64,000 bases of DNA from Bacillota bacterium (GCA_023406895.1 JAEXTV010000021.1:62001-126000); one strand, 5' to 3'; shown: positions 49,624 to 58,411, numbered from the stretch's first letter. Made by a program: numbers and translations. Notes: generated by a model not told the origin, from the sequence alone.

Positions 49624-49749
49624 AGGAGTTTTTGACGAAAAAAATCTAGTTTTGATGACACAATATGGTTCTTGTCGAAACAACATATTCTTATTGTTTT
49701 CGGAGAGCATAAAACCGTATGCCATGATATAAAAGAAGGTACCGCAGCA

Positions 49750-52116
49750 ATGGGAAAACACAGCCACAGCCAGAGACTATTTTCACGTATTATTCACAGA
49801 ACACTCACGGTAGTCAAATACATGGCGCTGGTTATTCTTACGCTGGGGCTTTCGGGAACGGCATTTGTCGTTTCGTATCTGATGGGGCTGGAGGAATGGA
49901 AGGAATTTGATCCGTACAAGATTGCCGAGATGCAGCAGACGCTGCTGATTTATGACAAAAACGGTGCGGAGACAGCGGCGCTTTACAACAAACAAAATCG
50001 CGTCTACATTCCTGTGAAGGAAATTCCTGAACATGTGAAAAACGCCTTTATTGCGATTGAGGACACGCGGTTTTATGAGCATGACGGTGTGGATATCGTT
50101 CGCATTATCGGTTCAATTATTGAAGATTTAAAAAGCGGCAGCTTAAAACAAGGGGCCAGCACCATATCGCAGCAGCTTGTGAAGAATACGAGCTTGACGG
50201 GCGTAAAAACAATGTCAAGAAAGCTGCAGGAAGCCGTGATGGCCTATAAGCTTGAGCAGGTTTATACGAAAGACCAAATTTTGGAGATGTATTTGAATTA
50301 TATCTATTTTGGCCACGGCGCTTACGGTATTGAAGCGGCTGCCAAAACATATTTCGGCGTCAGCGCCAAATCGCTGACGTTGTCTCAGGCGGCGCTGCTG
50401 GCGGGTGTCATCAAGGGGCCTTCGCACTATGCACCGCATATTGATATGCAAAAATCTATTCAGAGGCGAAATCTTGTGCTCTCCTGCATGCGTGACCAGG
50501 GGATGATTTCAGACAGTCAGGAGAAAGAGGCTGAATCCGAAGCGGTGATACTCGCTGAAAAAGAAGAGGTTGAATACGGATTTTTTACGGATATGGTGCT
50601 TGCCGAAGCCGAAAGTATTCTTTCTATGGACAGTGAAGAACTGCTGTCCAACGGATTCCGTATTTATACAACGCTTGATCAGGGCATGCAGGGAAACCTG
50701 GAATCAATTTTTGAAAAATCGGCTAACTTTCCGCCAAACGCGGCTGATGGCGAGCCGTGCCAGGCTGCCGTATGCATTCTGGACAGCAAAACAGGAGAAA
50801 TCAGAGCCGTGATGGGCGGACGCAGTTATGAAACGCGACGCGGTATCAACCGTGCCATTGACATCAAGCGTCAGCCCGGTTCCGCCATCAAACCCGTCAT
50901 GGTTTACGCACCTGCGATAGAAAAACTCGGTTATACACCCGCCACGCTCGTGCTTGACGAAAAAGAAGATTTCAACGGATATATTCCCAAGAATTTTTCG
51001 GATAATTACGAAGGCTGGGTCACACTCAGGGAGGCACTCGCCAATTCGCTCAATTTGCCGGCTGTACGGGTGCTCAATACGCTTGGTGTAGAAACAGGTA
51101 AGCTTTATGCGTCTCAGGTCGGTATTTCGTTCGACAAGAAGGATAAAGGGCTGACGCTGGCGCTGGGCGGCTTTACAACGGGAATATCGCCGCTGAGCCT
51201 TGCCAATTCGTTTACGCCGTTCGCGAATGGCGGGTATTATTCGCTGCCGTCGTGCATCACAAAAATTGAAGACGGGAGAGGCGACGTTGTTTACGAGAGA
51301 CCAAAAACAAAGAAGAGTGTGCTGGCACCCGAAACAGCCTATCTGATGACCTCAATGCTCGAAAGCGCAGTCACCTCGGGGACAGCCAAGAGGGTGGCTG
51401 TGAAAGGCGTCCCCATTGCGGCAAAAACAGGAACCGCAGGGGCGGGAGATGATAACAAGGATGCGTGGACAGTGGCCTACAACCCCGATTACACGATGTG
51501 CTGCTGGATGGGATTTGACAGTACCGATGAATCTCATTGTCTGCCGTCTGATGTGACGGGCGGTACGTATCCGGCAAAACTGCTACAACAGCTGTTCGCG
51601 AATCGTTACAAAGGCAGCAAAGCGCCCGGCTTTTCACAGCCAGACAATATTATTGCGGCCAAAATCGATATTCAATCGCTTAAGGAAGGCAGCCAGCCCA
51701 TGCTGGCCAGCGCTTTTACACCGGATGATCAAACGATGCTTGAATATTTCACAAAAGACAGCGCACCATCTCAATACACGTCTTACTGGACTGTACCGTC
51801 TCCGCCGGATGACTTAAGTGTTACCATTGGGGACGGGGGTATGCCCAGCATCAGCTTCACCCCAAAAGAAAGCTTTATCATATACCGGATTATGCGCAAA
51901 AACCTTGCAGACAGAAGCGTCGAGACGATCAGCGAATCCTCGGGTGCGTCGTCGCAAATATCCGTTATCGATTTTTCAGCGGAATATGGCTGCTCATACG
52001 AATACTATGTGATTCCGGTTCATCCCGATATAAAAATAGAAGGAGAGCGGCTTTGCGGGCCGCCCTCCGGAAGTGTAAAAATTACGACGCTGACAGAAGA
52101 CAATTATATGCCCTGA
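49750..52116 (+). CDS. Class A penicillin-binding protein (transglycosylase/transpeptidase) with C-terminal FN3-like domain
   Basis: Bifunctional peptidoglycan polymerase of 788 residues. ATG 49750 (MGKHSHSQRLF) has GAAGG about 10 bases upstream; an earlier TTG frame start at 49672 lacks a binding site. Membrane anchor about residues 20-45; GT51 domain with EDTRFYEHDG (catalytic Glu), GASTISQQLVKN and KDQILEMYLNYIYFG; transpeptidase domain with RQPGSAIKPV (SxxK), SLN and AAKTGTAG (KTG). About the last 110 residues read like a fibronectin type III fold (PSPPDDLSVTIGD...SYEYYVIPV). Divergent from spoIIAA and convergent with a second class A PBP. Confidence 0.93.
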   Translation: MGKHSHSQRLFSRIIHRTLTVVKYMALVILTLGLSGTAFVVSYLMGLEEWKEFDPYKIAEMQQTLLIYDKNGAETAALYNKQNRVYIPVKEIPEHVKNAFIAIEDTRFYEHDGVDIVRIIGSIIEDLKSGSLKQGASTISQQLVKNTSLTGVKTMSRKLQEAVMAYKLEQVYTKDQILEMYLNYIYFGHGAYGIEAAAKTYFGVSAKSLTLSQAALLAGVIKGPSHYAPHIDMQKSIQRRNLVLSCMRDQGMISDSQEKEAESEAVILAEKEEVEYGFFTDMVLAEAESILSMDSEELLSNGFRIYTTLDQGMQGNLESIFEKSANFPPNAADGEPCQAAVCILDSKTGEIRAVMGGRSYETRRGINRAIDIKRQPGSAIKPVMVYAPAIEKLGYTPATLVLDEKEDFNGYIPKNFSDNYEGWVTLREALANSLNLPAVRVLNTLGVETGKLYASQVGISFDKKDKGLTLALGGFTTGISPLSLANSFTPFANGGYYSLPSCITKIEDGRGDVVYERPKTKKSVLAPETAYLMTSMLESAVTSGTAKRVAVKGVPIAAKTGTAGAGDDNKDAWTVAYNPDYTMCCWMGFDSTDESHCLPSDVTGGTYPAKLLQQLFANRYKGSKAPGFSQPDNIIAAKIDIQSLKEGSQPMLASAFTPDDQTMLEYFTKDSAPSQYTSYWTVPSPPDDLSVTIGDGGMPSISFTPKESFIIYRIMRKNLADRSVETISESSGASSQISVIDFSAEYGCSYEYYVIPVHPDIKIEGERLCGPPSGSVKITTLTEDNYMP

Positions 52117-52117
52117 T

Positions 52118-55108
52118 TCAAGGCGATGTGGCCGGCGGTGTCGCCGGCGTGTAAAGTGTCACGAGTCTGCTGGTCAGCGATTCAAGCTCATACGTTTTCT
52201 GCTCGATAGCGCCGGATGTTGAGGTGCTGTCGGCAATGAGCTGTTGGAGCTCGCTGATTTTTCCGGAGAGGCTGGTTTTGTCTTCGTATGACATGACATA
52301 CGCGGGATTTGAGAGAACGCCGTTCGACACATTGATCTGCGCGTTCGCCGCATTGACCGCATTGGTTCTGCTTGTCTGTTCCTGCCACCATCCGAGCGTA
52401 TGCTTATCGCAGAAGAACTGGTAGTATTCCGGTGCGCTCGGGTCGTTCATAATGTCGCTGAGAGGCGTTCCGCTGGCGGGCGTGGCAATAAGGTTCGGCA
52501 TATATTTCAGCCTCTGGTCTGCCGAGGTAAACTGCCAGTAAATCGAATCCGGCGGGAGCATGATATATGATTTCGCTTCAAGCGGCCCTTGAGCGTCCTC
52601 GCAGTACGGTGTGGCGAGCTTTCCGGTTTCCGGGCATGTTTTCAACAGATAATGCACATTGCATTCTTCAATCGGCGCGGTTCCTTTAAGGAAGTATGCC
52701 CCTTCAGCGCCATGATTGGGATCGGCCGCGCAGGCAGGGGTAGCCCGCAAACCCGAAACAGAGCATATATCAACTTTTTCAAGGCCCAGTTCATCAAGCG
52801 ATTTATTGATAATAGGAGCATCCTGCTTCCCTTCAAGAATTTTGGACATAAAATCCCGCCAGAGCGGCGCAGCGGAGCTGGACGCATACACCTGACTGTC
52901 GAGCGGTTTGTAATCGTCATGCCCGATCCAGAGCGTGGCCGTGTAGTAGGGCGAAATGCCCGCAAAGAAGACGCCTTTGGCATCCTGGTTCGTGCCCGTT
53001 TTGCCTCCGATCGTCATGCCGCTGATTTTGGCTTTGGTACCCGTGCCGTGATCCACCGCATCAACAAGCATCTGTGAAACGATGAACGCTGTGGACTCCT
53101 TGAACACGCGGCGTTCTTCACGGATTTCATCCGCGTTTAGAATCACGTTGCCGTCCTTGTCTTTAACAACTGTGAATGAGAGTGGTTCCAGATATTCGCC
53201 GCCGTTGGCAATCGTCGCGTAGGCACCCGCCATCTCGATGGGGGTGATGCCTGATGTGCCCAGAGAGAGACCGGCGGCCGTTTTCTGGATGTGTTTCGGG
53301 TTGATGCCCATATTGACAAGATAATTAAAAGAATCATCAATGCCGACCTTGTTAAGCAGCGTAAAGGCCGTGGCGCTGTTCAATGAATTGACAAGCGCAT
53401 TGTGCAGCGTAATGGGGCCGTATTTGGATGAGCCGCCTGCCGGATAACCCTTGCCGCCGCCGTCATCCCAACCTTCAATTTTAACCGGCATGTTGGGGAC
53501 GACAAAGCCGTCGGAATTGCCTTTGTCAATCGCGGGCGCATACACAGCGATGGGTTTGATTGAAGAACCAACCGGCATCGTGGTTTGATAAGTACGGTTC
53601 AGCGTTTTTTTCGCTTCCGGCTTGTCTCTGCCGCCCACAACCGCTTTCAGCTGGCCCGTTATGTGGTCAACAACCACAGCCGCCGCCTGAGGCTCCTTCG
53701 TTTCGGTAATGCTGCCGTCGGCATTTTGCGTGCGTTTCACCGACGCGCTTTCATCCTCGAGTTTGGGGTACTTTTCCCAGGTTCTGAGGCTGTCTTCAAC
53801 CGCCGATTGAACAGCGGGATCCATCGTTGTGAAAATCTGATAGCCGCTTGTGCGAATCTCAGTTTCAATCGCGGCACGGTTTTCCTTTGTATCCTGCAGT
53901 CCGCGCTGTTTGAGAAAATGCGTAATGACATCATAGATCGCATACTCCACAAAATACGGGTGCTCATACATACCGGTCACTTCGGAATGCTCCTGAACGG
54001 TTACCGTATCGTGCAGGGCATATTCATACTCGTCTTTGTTGATATAACCCGCCTTGTACATGGCTGTAAGCACTTTGTCGGTGCGTTTTTCCACGGGTGT
54101 CGGGTCTTTTTTAACATAATAACAGCGGCGCGGGTTATATGAGTACGGGTACTGTGTGATACCGGCCAGCATAGCGCTTTCTCTGAGGGTCAGCTGATCA
54201 AGACTTTTCCCGAAATAATCTTTCGCGGCCGCTTTCACGCCGTAATTGGATTCGCCAAGGAATATCGTATTCATGTAGGCTTCGAGAATCTCTTCTTTAT
54301 CGTACGTTTCCTCAAGCTGCATCGCCAAATACGCTTCCTGAATCTTGCGCTTATAGGTGCGTTCGGTGGTCAGCATTCTGTTTTTAATCAACTGCTGTGT
54401 GATCGTGCTGCCGCCCTGAACATTGTTATTCATCAAATTGCTGATGAAAGCGCCGAACAGTCTTTTAAAATCGACGCCGTTATGGTAATAAAAACGGACG
54501 TCTTCGATAGCGACAACCGCATGCTGCAGCGTGACGGGGATTTCATCGAGGTTGGCCCAGTCTCTGTTTTCCGTACCCGAATACGCGGTCATCACGTTGC
54601 CGTTGCAGTCGTAAAGATATGATGTCTCTGCCTGTTCTTCAATTTTCTCTGTATTGAGCGTCGGCGTTGTTTCCATATAAGCTTTGGCAATGCCAATCAC
54701 TGTCCCGAAACCGGCGGCACCGAACATGAATATGACAATAAGAATCAGCTTAAAAGATGTCAGAGCCACGTTGATCACCACACCGTCCCGTCTTTTGCGG
54801 GCGCGGAACATCGTGATATGTTCTTTGCCTTCTCCGGATAAATGCTCCTTGGATATGTGGGGAACCGTGTGTGGGGAATGAACCTTCTGCGAACGCACGT
54901 GAATATCCGAGTCTTTAACACAATCAAACACAACGGTTTCGTATGAAGCGGGCGAAGAATGCCTTGCGCTGTCCGGTTTTTCTCCGCGCAGCCAGAGGAT
55001 CAAAGCCGAAAAATATCGCTTTATAGTACGCCAAGCTGCCGCAAAGAAAGCTCCGGCTTTATTAACGGCCCCTTTGTTCTGACGATGCTTATATTTATCG
55101 TTAATCAT
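52118..55108 (-). CDS. Class A penicillin-binding protein 1A-type, large form
   Basis: 996 residues, clearly larger than its neighbour. A basic cytoplasmic N terminus of about 110 residues, then one membrane helix (FKLILIVIFMFGAAGFGTVIG), GT51 domain with EDVRFYYHNG, GGSTITQQLIKN and KEEILEAYMNTIFLGE, transpeptidase motifs MPVGSSIKPIAVYAP (SxxK), NSLNSAT (SxN) and GGKTGTN (KTG). The last 200 residues hold four conserved cysteine-containing blocks (CSVSGLRATPAC, CNVHYLLKTCPETG) and a Pro/Thr-rich end. RBS AAAGGTG. Two convergent class A PBP genes leave only one base between stop codons. Confidence 0.94.
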   Translation of the reverse strand: MINDKYKHRQNKGAVNKAGAFFAAAWRTIKRYFSALILWLRGEKPDSARHSSPASYETVVFDCVKDSDIHVRSQKVHSPHTVPHISKEHLSGEGKEHITMFRARKRRDGVVINVALTSFKLILIVIFMFGAAGFGTVIGIAKAYMETTPTLNTEKIEEQAETSYLYDCNGNVMTAYSGTENRDWANLDEIPVTLQHAVVAIEDVRFYYHNGVDFKRLFGAFISNLMNNNVQGGSTITQQLIKNRMLTTERTYKRKIQEAYLAMQLEETYDKEEILEAYMNTIFLGESNYGVKAAAKDYFGKSLDQLTLRESAMLAGITQYPYSYNPRRCYYVKKDPTPVEKRTDKVLTAMYKAGYINKDEYEYALHDTVTVQEHSEVTGMYEHPYFVEYAIYDVITHFLKQRGLQDTKENRAAIETEIRTSGYQIFTTMDPAVQSAVEDSLRTWEKYPKLEDESASVKRTQNADGSITETKEPQAAAVVVDHITGQLKAVVGGRDKPEAKKTLNRTYQTTMPVGSSIKPIAVYAPAIDKGNSDGFVVPNMPVKIEGWDDGGGKGYPAGGSSKYGPITLHNALVNSLNSATAFTLLNKVGIDDSFNYLVNMGINPKHIQKTAAGLSLGTSGITPIEMAGAYATIANGGEYLEPLSFTVVKDKDGNVILNADEIREERRVFKESTAFIVSQMLVDAVDHGTGTKAKISGMTIGGKTGTNQDAKGVFFAGISPYYTATLWIGHDDYKPLDSQVYASSSAAPLWRDFMSKILEGKQDAPIINKSLDELGLEKVDICSVSGLRATPACAADPNHGAEGAYFLKGTAPIEECNVHYLLKTCPETGKLATPYCEDAQGPLEAKSYIMLPPDSIYWQFTSADQRLKYMPNLIATPASGTPLSDIMNDPSAPEYYQFFCDKHTLGWWQEQTSRTNAVNAANAQINVSNGVLSNPAYVMSYEDKTSLSGKISELQQLIADSTSTSGAIEQKTYELESLTSRLVTLYTPATPPATSP

Positions 55109-55141
55109 GCAATGACACCTTTAATCGTTTTATTCCTATCG

Positions 55142-55150
55142 ATTATACCA
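55142..55150 (-). promoter_or_regulatory. Extended -10 promoter of the large PBP gene
   Basis: On the minus strand TGGTATAAT, a full extended -10, 34 bases before the start codon; no good -35 is seen. Confidence 0.55.
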
Positions 55151-55249
55151 TAATTGCACCGATGCGACACCACTATCGCGATTTATTTACATTTTCAGTT
55201 TAAGTGCTTAAGAATGCGGCAGTCAGCATAATGTAAACAAGGTGATAAA

Positions 55250-55921
55250 ATGAAGAAGCGCAGGCGGCATTTTAAAATATGGATTTTGATTTTCGTCGTT
55301 GCTTTGGCAGCGGTGGGATATATATTGGTTGACAATTCGATAAGGCCAACCATATTGAGTTTGTCTGAAGCACGGCTGCGCGCTATCGCGGTGAAAGCCA
55401 TGAACGAAGCTGTCCGCGAAACAATAGGAAACGATATATCATATTCGGATTTGATCAATATTCAAAAAGACGACCAGGGAAAAATCACACTTGTCAGCGC
55501 GAATACCGTTCTCATGAATAATCTCGCCGCCAGCACAGCCATTGCGGCACAGGATAAAATTTTGAATATCGGAGAACAGGGAATCAGCATCCCGCTCGGC
55601 ACGGTGCTCGGCGGGCAGATGCTCACTGGAAGGGGCCCCGCCGTTGAAGTGCGCGTGGAACCCGTCGGTTCCGTCACGACAGATTTCAAAACAGAATTTG
55701 AAGCCGCGGGTATTAATCAGACGCGGCAAAAGATATTCATCGTCCTCAATGCAACGGTACGGATACTCGTCGGCAATACGGCTCAAACCGTGGAGATATC
55801 CACACAGGTGCTCATCTCAGAAACCATTATCATCGGCGATGTACCGCAGAGCTATGTGGATGTGGCGAATACCGATGATATGCTCAACCTTCTGCCCGAT
55901 AGCATGGTCGATACGCCATAA
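55250..55921 (+). CDS. yunB: Sporulation protein YunB
   Basis: 223-residue YunB-family protein, needed for normal spore formation in Bacillus where it is made in the mother cell. A basic start (MKKRRRHFK) and one membrane helix (IWILIFVVALAAVGYILV) are followed by the family blocks ARLRAIAVKAMNEAV, SANTVLMNNLAAS, IPLGTVLGGQMLTGRGP and VEPVGSVTTDFKTEFEAAGINQTRHK-like text (key residues P-V-G-x5-F-x-S/T-F-x-AGINQT). RBS AAGGTGA. Stands alone, with yebC under its own promoter downstream. Confidence 0.92.
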   Translation: MKKRRRHFKIWILIFVVALAAVGYILVDNSIRPTILSLSEARLRAIAVKAMNEAVRETIGNDISYSDLINIQKDDQGKITLVSANTVLMNNLAASTAIAAQDKILNIGEQGISIPLGTVLGGQMLTGRGPAVEVRVEPVGSVTTDFKTEFEAAGINQTRQKIFIVLNATVRILVGNTAQTVEISTQVLISETIIIGDVPQSYVDVANTDDMLNLLPDSMVDTP

Positions 55922-55939
55922 TCCGGCTCAAATACGGCA

Positions 55940-55969
55940 TTGTCACCCATAAGCGTTTTGTGTTATGAT
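55940..55969 (+). promoter_or_regulatory. Predicted sigma-A promoter of yebC
   Basis: TTGTCA, 18 bases, TATGAT with TGT before it (extended -10). 29 bases before the yebC start. Confidence 0.65.
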
Positions 55970-55997
55970 ACCAAGAGATTTTTTTAAGAGGTGACAT

Positions 55998-56726
55998 ATG
56001 TCCGGACATTCCAAATGGGCAAATATCAAGCATAAGAAAGAGCGTACCGACTCAAAACGCGGTAAGATTTTCACAAAAATCGGCAGAGAGATTGCTGTTG
56101 CCGTGAAGGAAGGCGGCGCTGACCCGGAAGGCAATTCAAAGCTTAAAGATGTGGTGGCGAAGGCAAAAGCAAACAACATGCCGAATGATACCATCATGCG
56201 CTCCATTAAAAAGGCAGCGGGCGAGCTCGGCAATATCAATTATGAATCGATCGTCTACGAGGGATACGGCCCCGGAGGCGTCGCCGTGATCGTTGAGGCG
56301 CTCACGGACAACCGAAACAGAACCGCGGGAGAGGTACGCCACAGCTTTGATAAAAACGGCGGCTCGCTCGGTGCAACGGGCTGTGTGGCATGGATGTTTG
56401 AGAGAAAAGGCGTGATCGTCATTGAAAAAACGGACAGCCTTGATGAGGACGAGCTTATGATGGCGGCACTTGACGCGGGCGCTCAAGATGTGGAAGACGA
56501 CGGAGACGCAATGGAAATCACCACGGACGTGGCGGCTTTTTCGCAGGTTTATGACGCGCTGGAAAAGGCGGGATTTGAATTTGCGATGGCCGAAATACAG
56601 CTCGTGCCATCCAATACGGTGGCGGTTACGGAAGATACCGAACAGGGCGTCCAAAAGATGCTCGATATGCTTGAAGACAATGACGATGTGCAAAACGTCT
56701 ATCACAATGCGGAAATGGACGAATAA
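55998..56726 (+). CDS. yebC: YebC/PmpR family protein (translation/transcription regulator)
   Basis: 242 residues, normal for the family. Begins MSGHSKWANIKHKKERTDSKRGKIFTK (key blocks SGHSKW and KRGKIFTK), with NIIYEGYGPGGVAV-like NYESIVYEGYGPGGVAVIVE and GGSLGATGCVAWMFERKG in the middle. Family members bind DNA upstream of quorum genes in some bacteria and have more recently been tied to relieving ribosome stalling at prolines. RBS AGAGGTGAC. A strong terminator follows 17 bases after the stop. Confidence 0.95.
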   Translation: MSGHSKWANIKHKKERTDSKRGKIFTKIGREIAVAVKEGGADPEGNSKLKDVVAKAKANNMPNDTIMRSIKKAAGELGNINYESIVYEGYGPGGVAVIVEALTDNRNRTAGEVRHSFDKNGGSLGATGCVAWMFERKGVIVIEKTDSLDEDELMMAALDAGAQDVEDDGDAMEITTDVAAFSQVYDALEKAGFEFAMAEIQLVPSNTVAVTEDTEQGVQKMLDMLEDNDDVQNVYHNAEMDE

Positions 56727-56743
56727 AAGCGTTGACCCCAACA

Positions 56744-56784
56744 AAAAATACCCCCGAAGAAGGAAGCTTCACGGGGGTATTTTT
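56744..56784 (+). terminator. Intrinsic terminator of yebC whose 3' arm doubles as a ribosome-binding site
   Basis: AAAAATACCCCC pairs with GGGGGTATTTTT (12 bp), with an inner GAAG/CTTC stem, then T. The GGGGG of the 3' arm lies 8 bases before ATG 56786 of the next gene, so when the hairpin forms the likely ribosome-binding site is hidden. Confidence 0.8.
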
Positions 56785-56785
56785 A

Positions 56786-57358
56786 ATGTTCTTTCGAAAG
56801 CACAAAAAGCTCATCATATTTTTAATTATGCTGATGGTGATCGCGGTTTCGGGGCTCATCGGTTATTTGATTGCCGACAGCGAACCGCGTGTGGTGGCTG
56901 AAAAGGCGGACGATGATGATGAGTTTGTACAGGCCGATACAGATAATGACCGCATTGACGCTGATACCATGATCACGTGGGATTATGAATACGAAATGTG
57001 CAGACATCATTTGTATATCGATACGGAGCCGGATCCTGATATCATCGGGCTGACGTTCACAAAGCTGCAAAACAAATATCCTGATATCGTCATCGTGTCT
57101 TTTTCCTCCGATGAGGTGGTTCTGAAAAAGAGACTGGAGTGCTATTGCCCGGAACATTTTCTGCTGAAGAGAAACGCGGATAAGCTCTCCGTTTACCGCA
57201 CGGCAGCCGGGACGGATAAGCAGGATGTTTATATTGATGTGGATATCGACTTTTCAAAGCTCAGCAAGCCGCAGCAGGAACAGCTGGAAGACGGGAGGAT
57301 ATTCAGCGACATCAACGATTTACAGATATATGTGGAAAAATTAAATCGTACAAATTGA
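56786..57358 (+). CDS. BofC C-terminal domain-like membrane protein
   Basis: 190 residues from ATG 56786 (MFFRKHKKLIIFLIML). A GTT-started longer frame (56732) would run through the yebC terminator and is unlikely. One membrane helix (residues 8-28), an Asp/Glu-rich linker, and a C-terminal domain in which FLLKRNADKLSVYR, DIDFSKLSKPQQEQLEDGR and FSDINDLQIYVEKL match the pattern of BofC C-terminal domains (YLLKE..GKIAVY, tdI.v..LP..dQ..L..G). BofC is a forespore-secreted inhibitor of pro-sigma-K processing in Bacillus. The assignment to that family is by pattern only. Confidence 0.6.
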   Translation: MFFRKHKKLIIFLIMLMVIAVSGLIGYLIADSEPRVVAEKADDDDEFVQADTDNDRIDADTMITWDYEYEMCRHHLYIDTEPDPDIIGLTFTKLQNKYPDIVIVSFSSDEVVLKKRLECYCPEHFLLKRNADKLSVYRTAAGTDKQDVYIDVDIDFSKLSKPQQEQLEDGRIFSDINDLQIYVEKLNRTN

Positions 57359-57359
57359 A

Positions 57360-57388
57360 TTGACTTTGTTATAGATTAGATGTAAAAT
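57360..57388 (+). promoter_or_regulatory. Predicted sigma-A promoter of ribU
   Basis: TTGACT, 17 bases, TAAAAT, located 25 bases before the FMN riboswitch. Confidence 0.75.
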
Positions 57389-57410
57389 AAAGAAAATTAA
57401 ATTTAAGCAT

Positions 57411-57518
57411 GTCTTCGGGGGAGGGTGAAATTCCCTTACCGGCGGTGAAAGTCCGCGAGCGAAAGCTGATACGGTGTAATTCCGTAACCGACAGTATAGT
57501 CTGGATGAGAGAAGAAAG
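57411..57518 (+). promoter_or_regulatory. FMN riboswitch (RFN element)
   Basis: All conserved RFN blocks are present in order: TCTTCGGGGGAGGGTGAAAT, TCCCTTACCGGCGGT, AAAGTCCGCGAGC, ACGGTGTAATTCCGT, ACCGACAGTATAGTCTGGAT and GAGAAGAAAG. It senses FMN; bound ligand should favour the terminator at 57541-57573 and turn off ribU. Confidence 0.97.
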
Positions 57519-57540
57519 CGTATCTGATTTTTGATATGCC

Positions 57541-57573
57541 AAGGCTCTGAAGAATGCTTCAGAGCCTTTTTAG
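57541..57573 (+). terminator. Riboswitch-controlled terminator before ribU
   Basis: AAGGCTCTGAAG, AATG, CTTCAGAGCCTT: perfect 12-bp stem followed by TTTTTA, 24 bases before the ribU start. Confidence 0.9.
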
Positions 57574-57594
57574 CTCTGAGAAGGGAGTTTTTCT

Positions 57595-58137
57595 ATGCAA
57601 TTGAGTCAAAACACAAAAAAATTGACCACACTGTCGGTCATGACGGCCCTGTCCATTGTCCTTATGTTCTTGATACGGTTTCCGATTTTTCCCGCGGCGC
57701 CTTATCTTGTTTACGAACCGATGGATGTGCCTATATTGATCGCTGCTTTTGTGTACGGACCGTTGTCCGGCCTGTTGGTCACCGTTGTTTCTTGCGTGCT
57801 GCAGGGGTTATTGTTTTCCGCGGACGGATGGGTTGGTATACTCATGCATTTTATCGCAACGGGAACCTATGTGACTGTGGCGTCGCTGATTTATCGCAGA
57901 AATCATAGCATGCTGGGAGCGATTATCGGGTTGGTAGCCGGTACGGTTGCCATGGCGGCCATCATGGTGCCCACAAACCTGATCATTCAGCCTGCGTTTT
58001 ACGGCGTGCCTGTCGAGGTTGTCACACCTATGCTGCTGCCGGTAATTATTCCATTTAACTTGATTAAAGCGGCAATAAACGGTGCTGTGACTTTCATCAT
58101 TTACAAACCGCTCAGGAAATTGCTTATAAAGAAGTAA
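57595..58137 (+). CDS. ribU: Riboflavin ECF transporter S component RibU
   Basis: Substrate-binding membrane subunit of an energy-coupling factor transporter for riboflavin. 180 residues with about six hydrophobic segments (VMTALSIVLMFLIRF, VPILIAAFVYGPLSGLLVTVVSCVLQG, WVGILMHFIATGTYVTVASLIY and others, listed by key stretches); FPIFPAAPYLVYEPMDVP is the family's substrate loop with the Y-E-P-x-D. Controlled by the FMN riboswitch upstream, which confirms the substrate. ECF ATPase and T subunits are not in the window and are probably shared. Confidence 0.94.
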   Translation: MQLSQNTKKLTTLSVMTALSIVLMFLIRFPIFPAAPYLVYEPMDVPILIAAFVYGPLSGLLVTVVSCVLQGLLFSADGWVGILMHFIATGTYVTVASLIYRRNHSMLGAIIGLVAGTVAMAAIMVPTNLIIQPAFYGVPVEVVTPMLLPVIIPFNLIKAAINGAVTFIIYKPLRKLLIKK

Positions 58138-58196
58138 TATCAAAGAACAACGGCGCGGCTAAAATGCTGCGCCCAGGCTGCTCACAATGTAACAGA

Positions 58197-58303
58197 TGTC
58201 ATTTCGAGCGAGCATAAGCGATCGACTACGAAGTGGAGTGAAATCCCATGTTTAAAGCATTTTAACATGGGATGCTCACGTCGCTACGCTCCTCAGCATG
58301 ACA
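58197..58303. repeat. MITE-like palindromic intergenic repeat (about 107 bp)
   Basis: Bounded by TGTCAT at the left and its complement ATGACA at the right. Left side TTTCGAGCGAGC and right side GCTCCTCAGC are imperfect complements, and the centre holds a near-perfect stem CCCATGTT/AACATGGG. This is the pattern of the widespread TGTCATTTCGAGCGNAGCGAGAAATC-type repeats. No reading frame inside. Confidence 0.7.
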
Positions 58304-58326
58304 GGTGGGGGGGGTCATCAAACTGA

Positions 58327-58356
58327 GCGCGGCAGAAATGCCGCGCCGTTGCTTTT
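58327..58356 (+). terminator. Terminator-like hairpin after the palindromic repeat
   Basis: GCGCGGCA, GAAA, TGCCGCGC (perfect 8-bp stem) followed by CGTTGCTTTT. A related hairpin, GGCGCGGC/GCTGCGCC, lies at 58152-58173 on the other side of the repeat. Confidence 0.5.
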
Positions 58357-58377
58357 CACGCCCTTTTCTTGTATACT
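58349..58377 (+). promoter_or_regulatory. Possible promoter of tsaE-tsaB-rimI
   Basis: TTGCTT, 17 bases, TATACT; 35 bases before the tsaE start. The -35 overlaps the tail of the preceding hairpin. Confidence 0.45.
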
Positions 58378-58411
58378 TCTAAAAAGTAAAATAAGAACGG
58401 CAGTTGATTTC

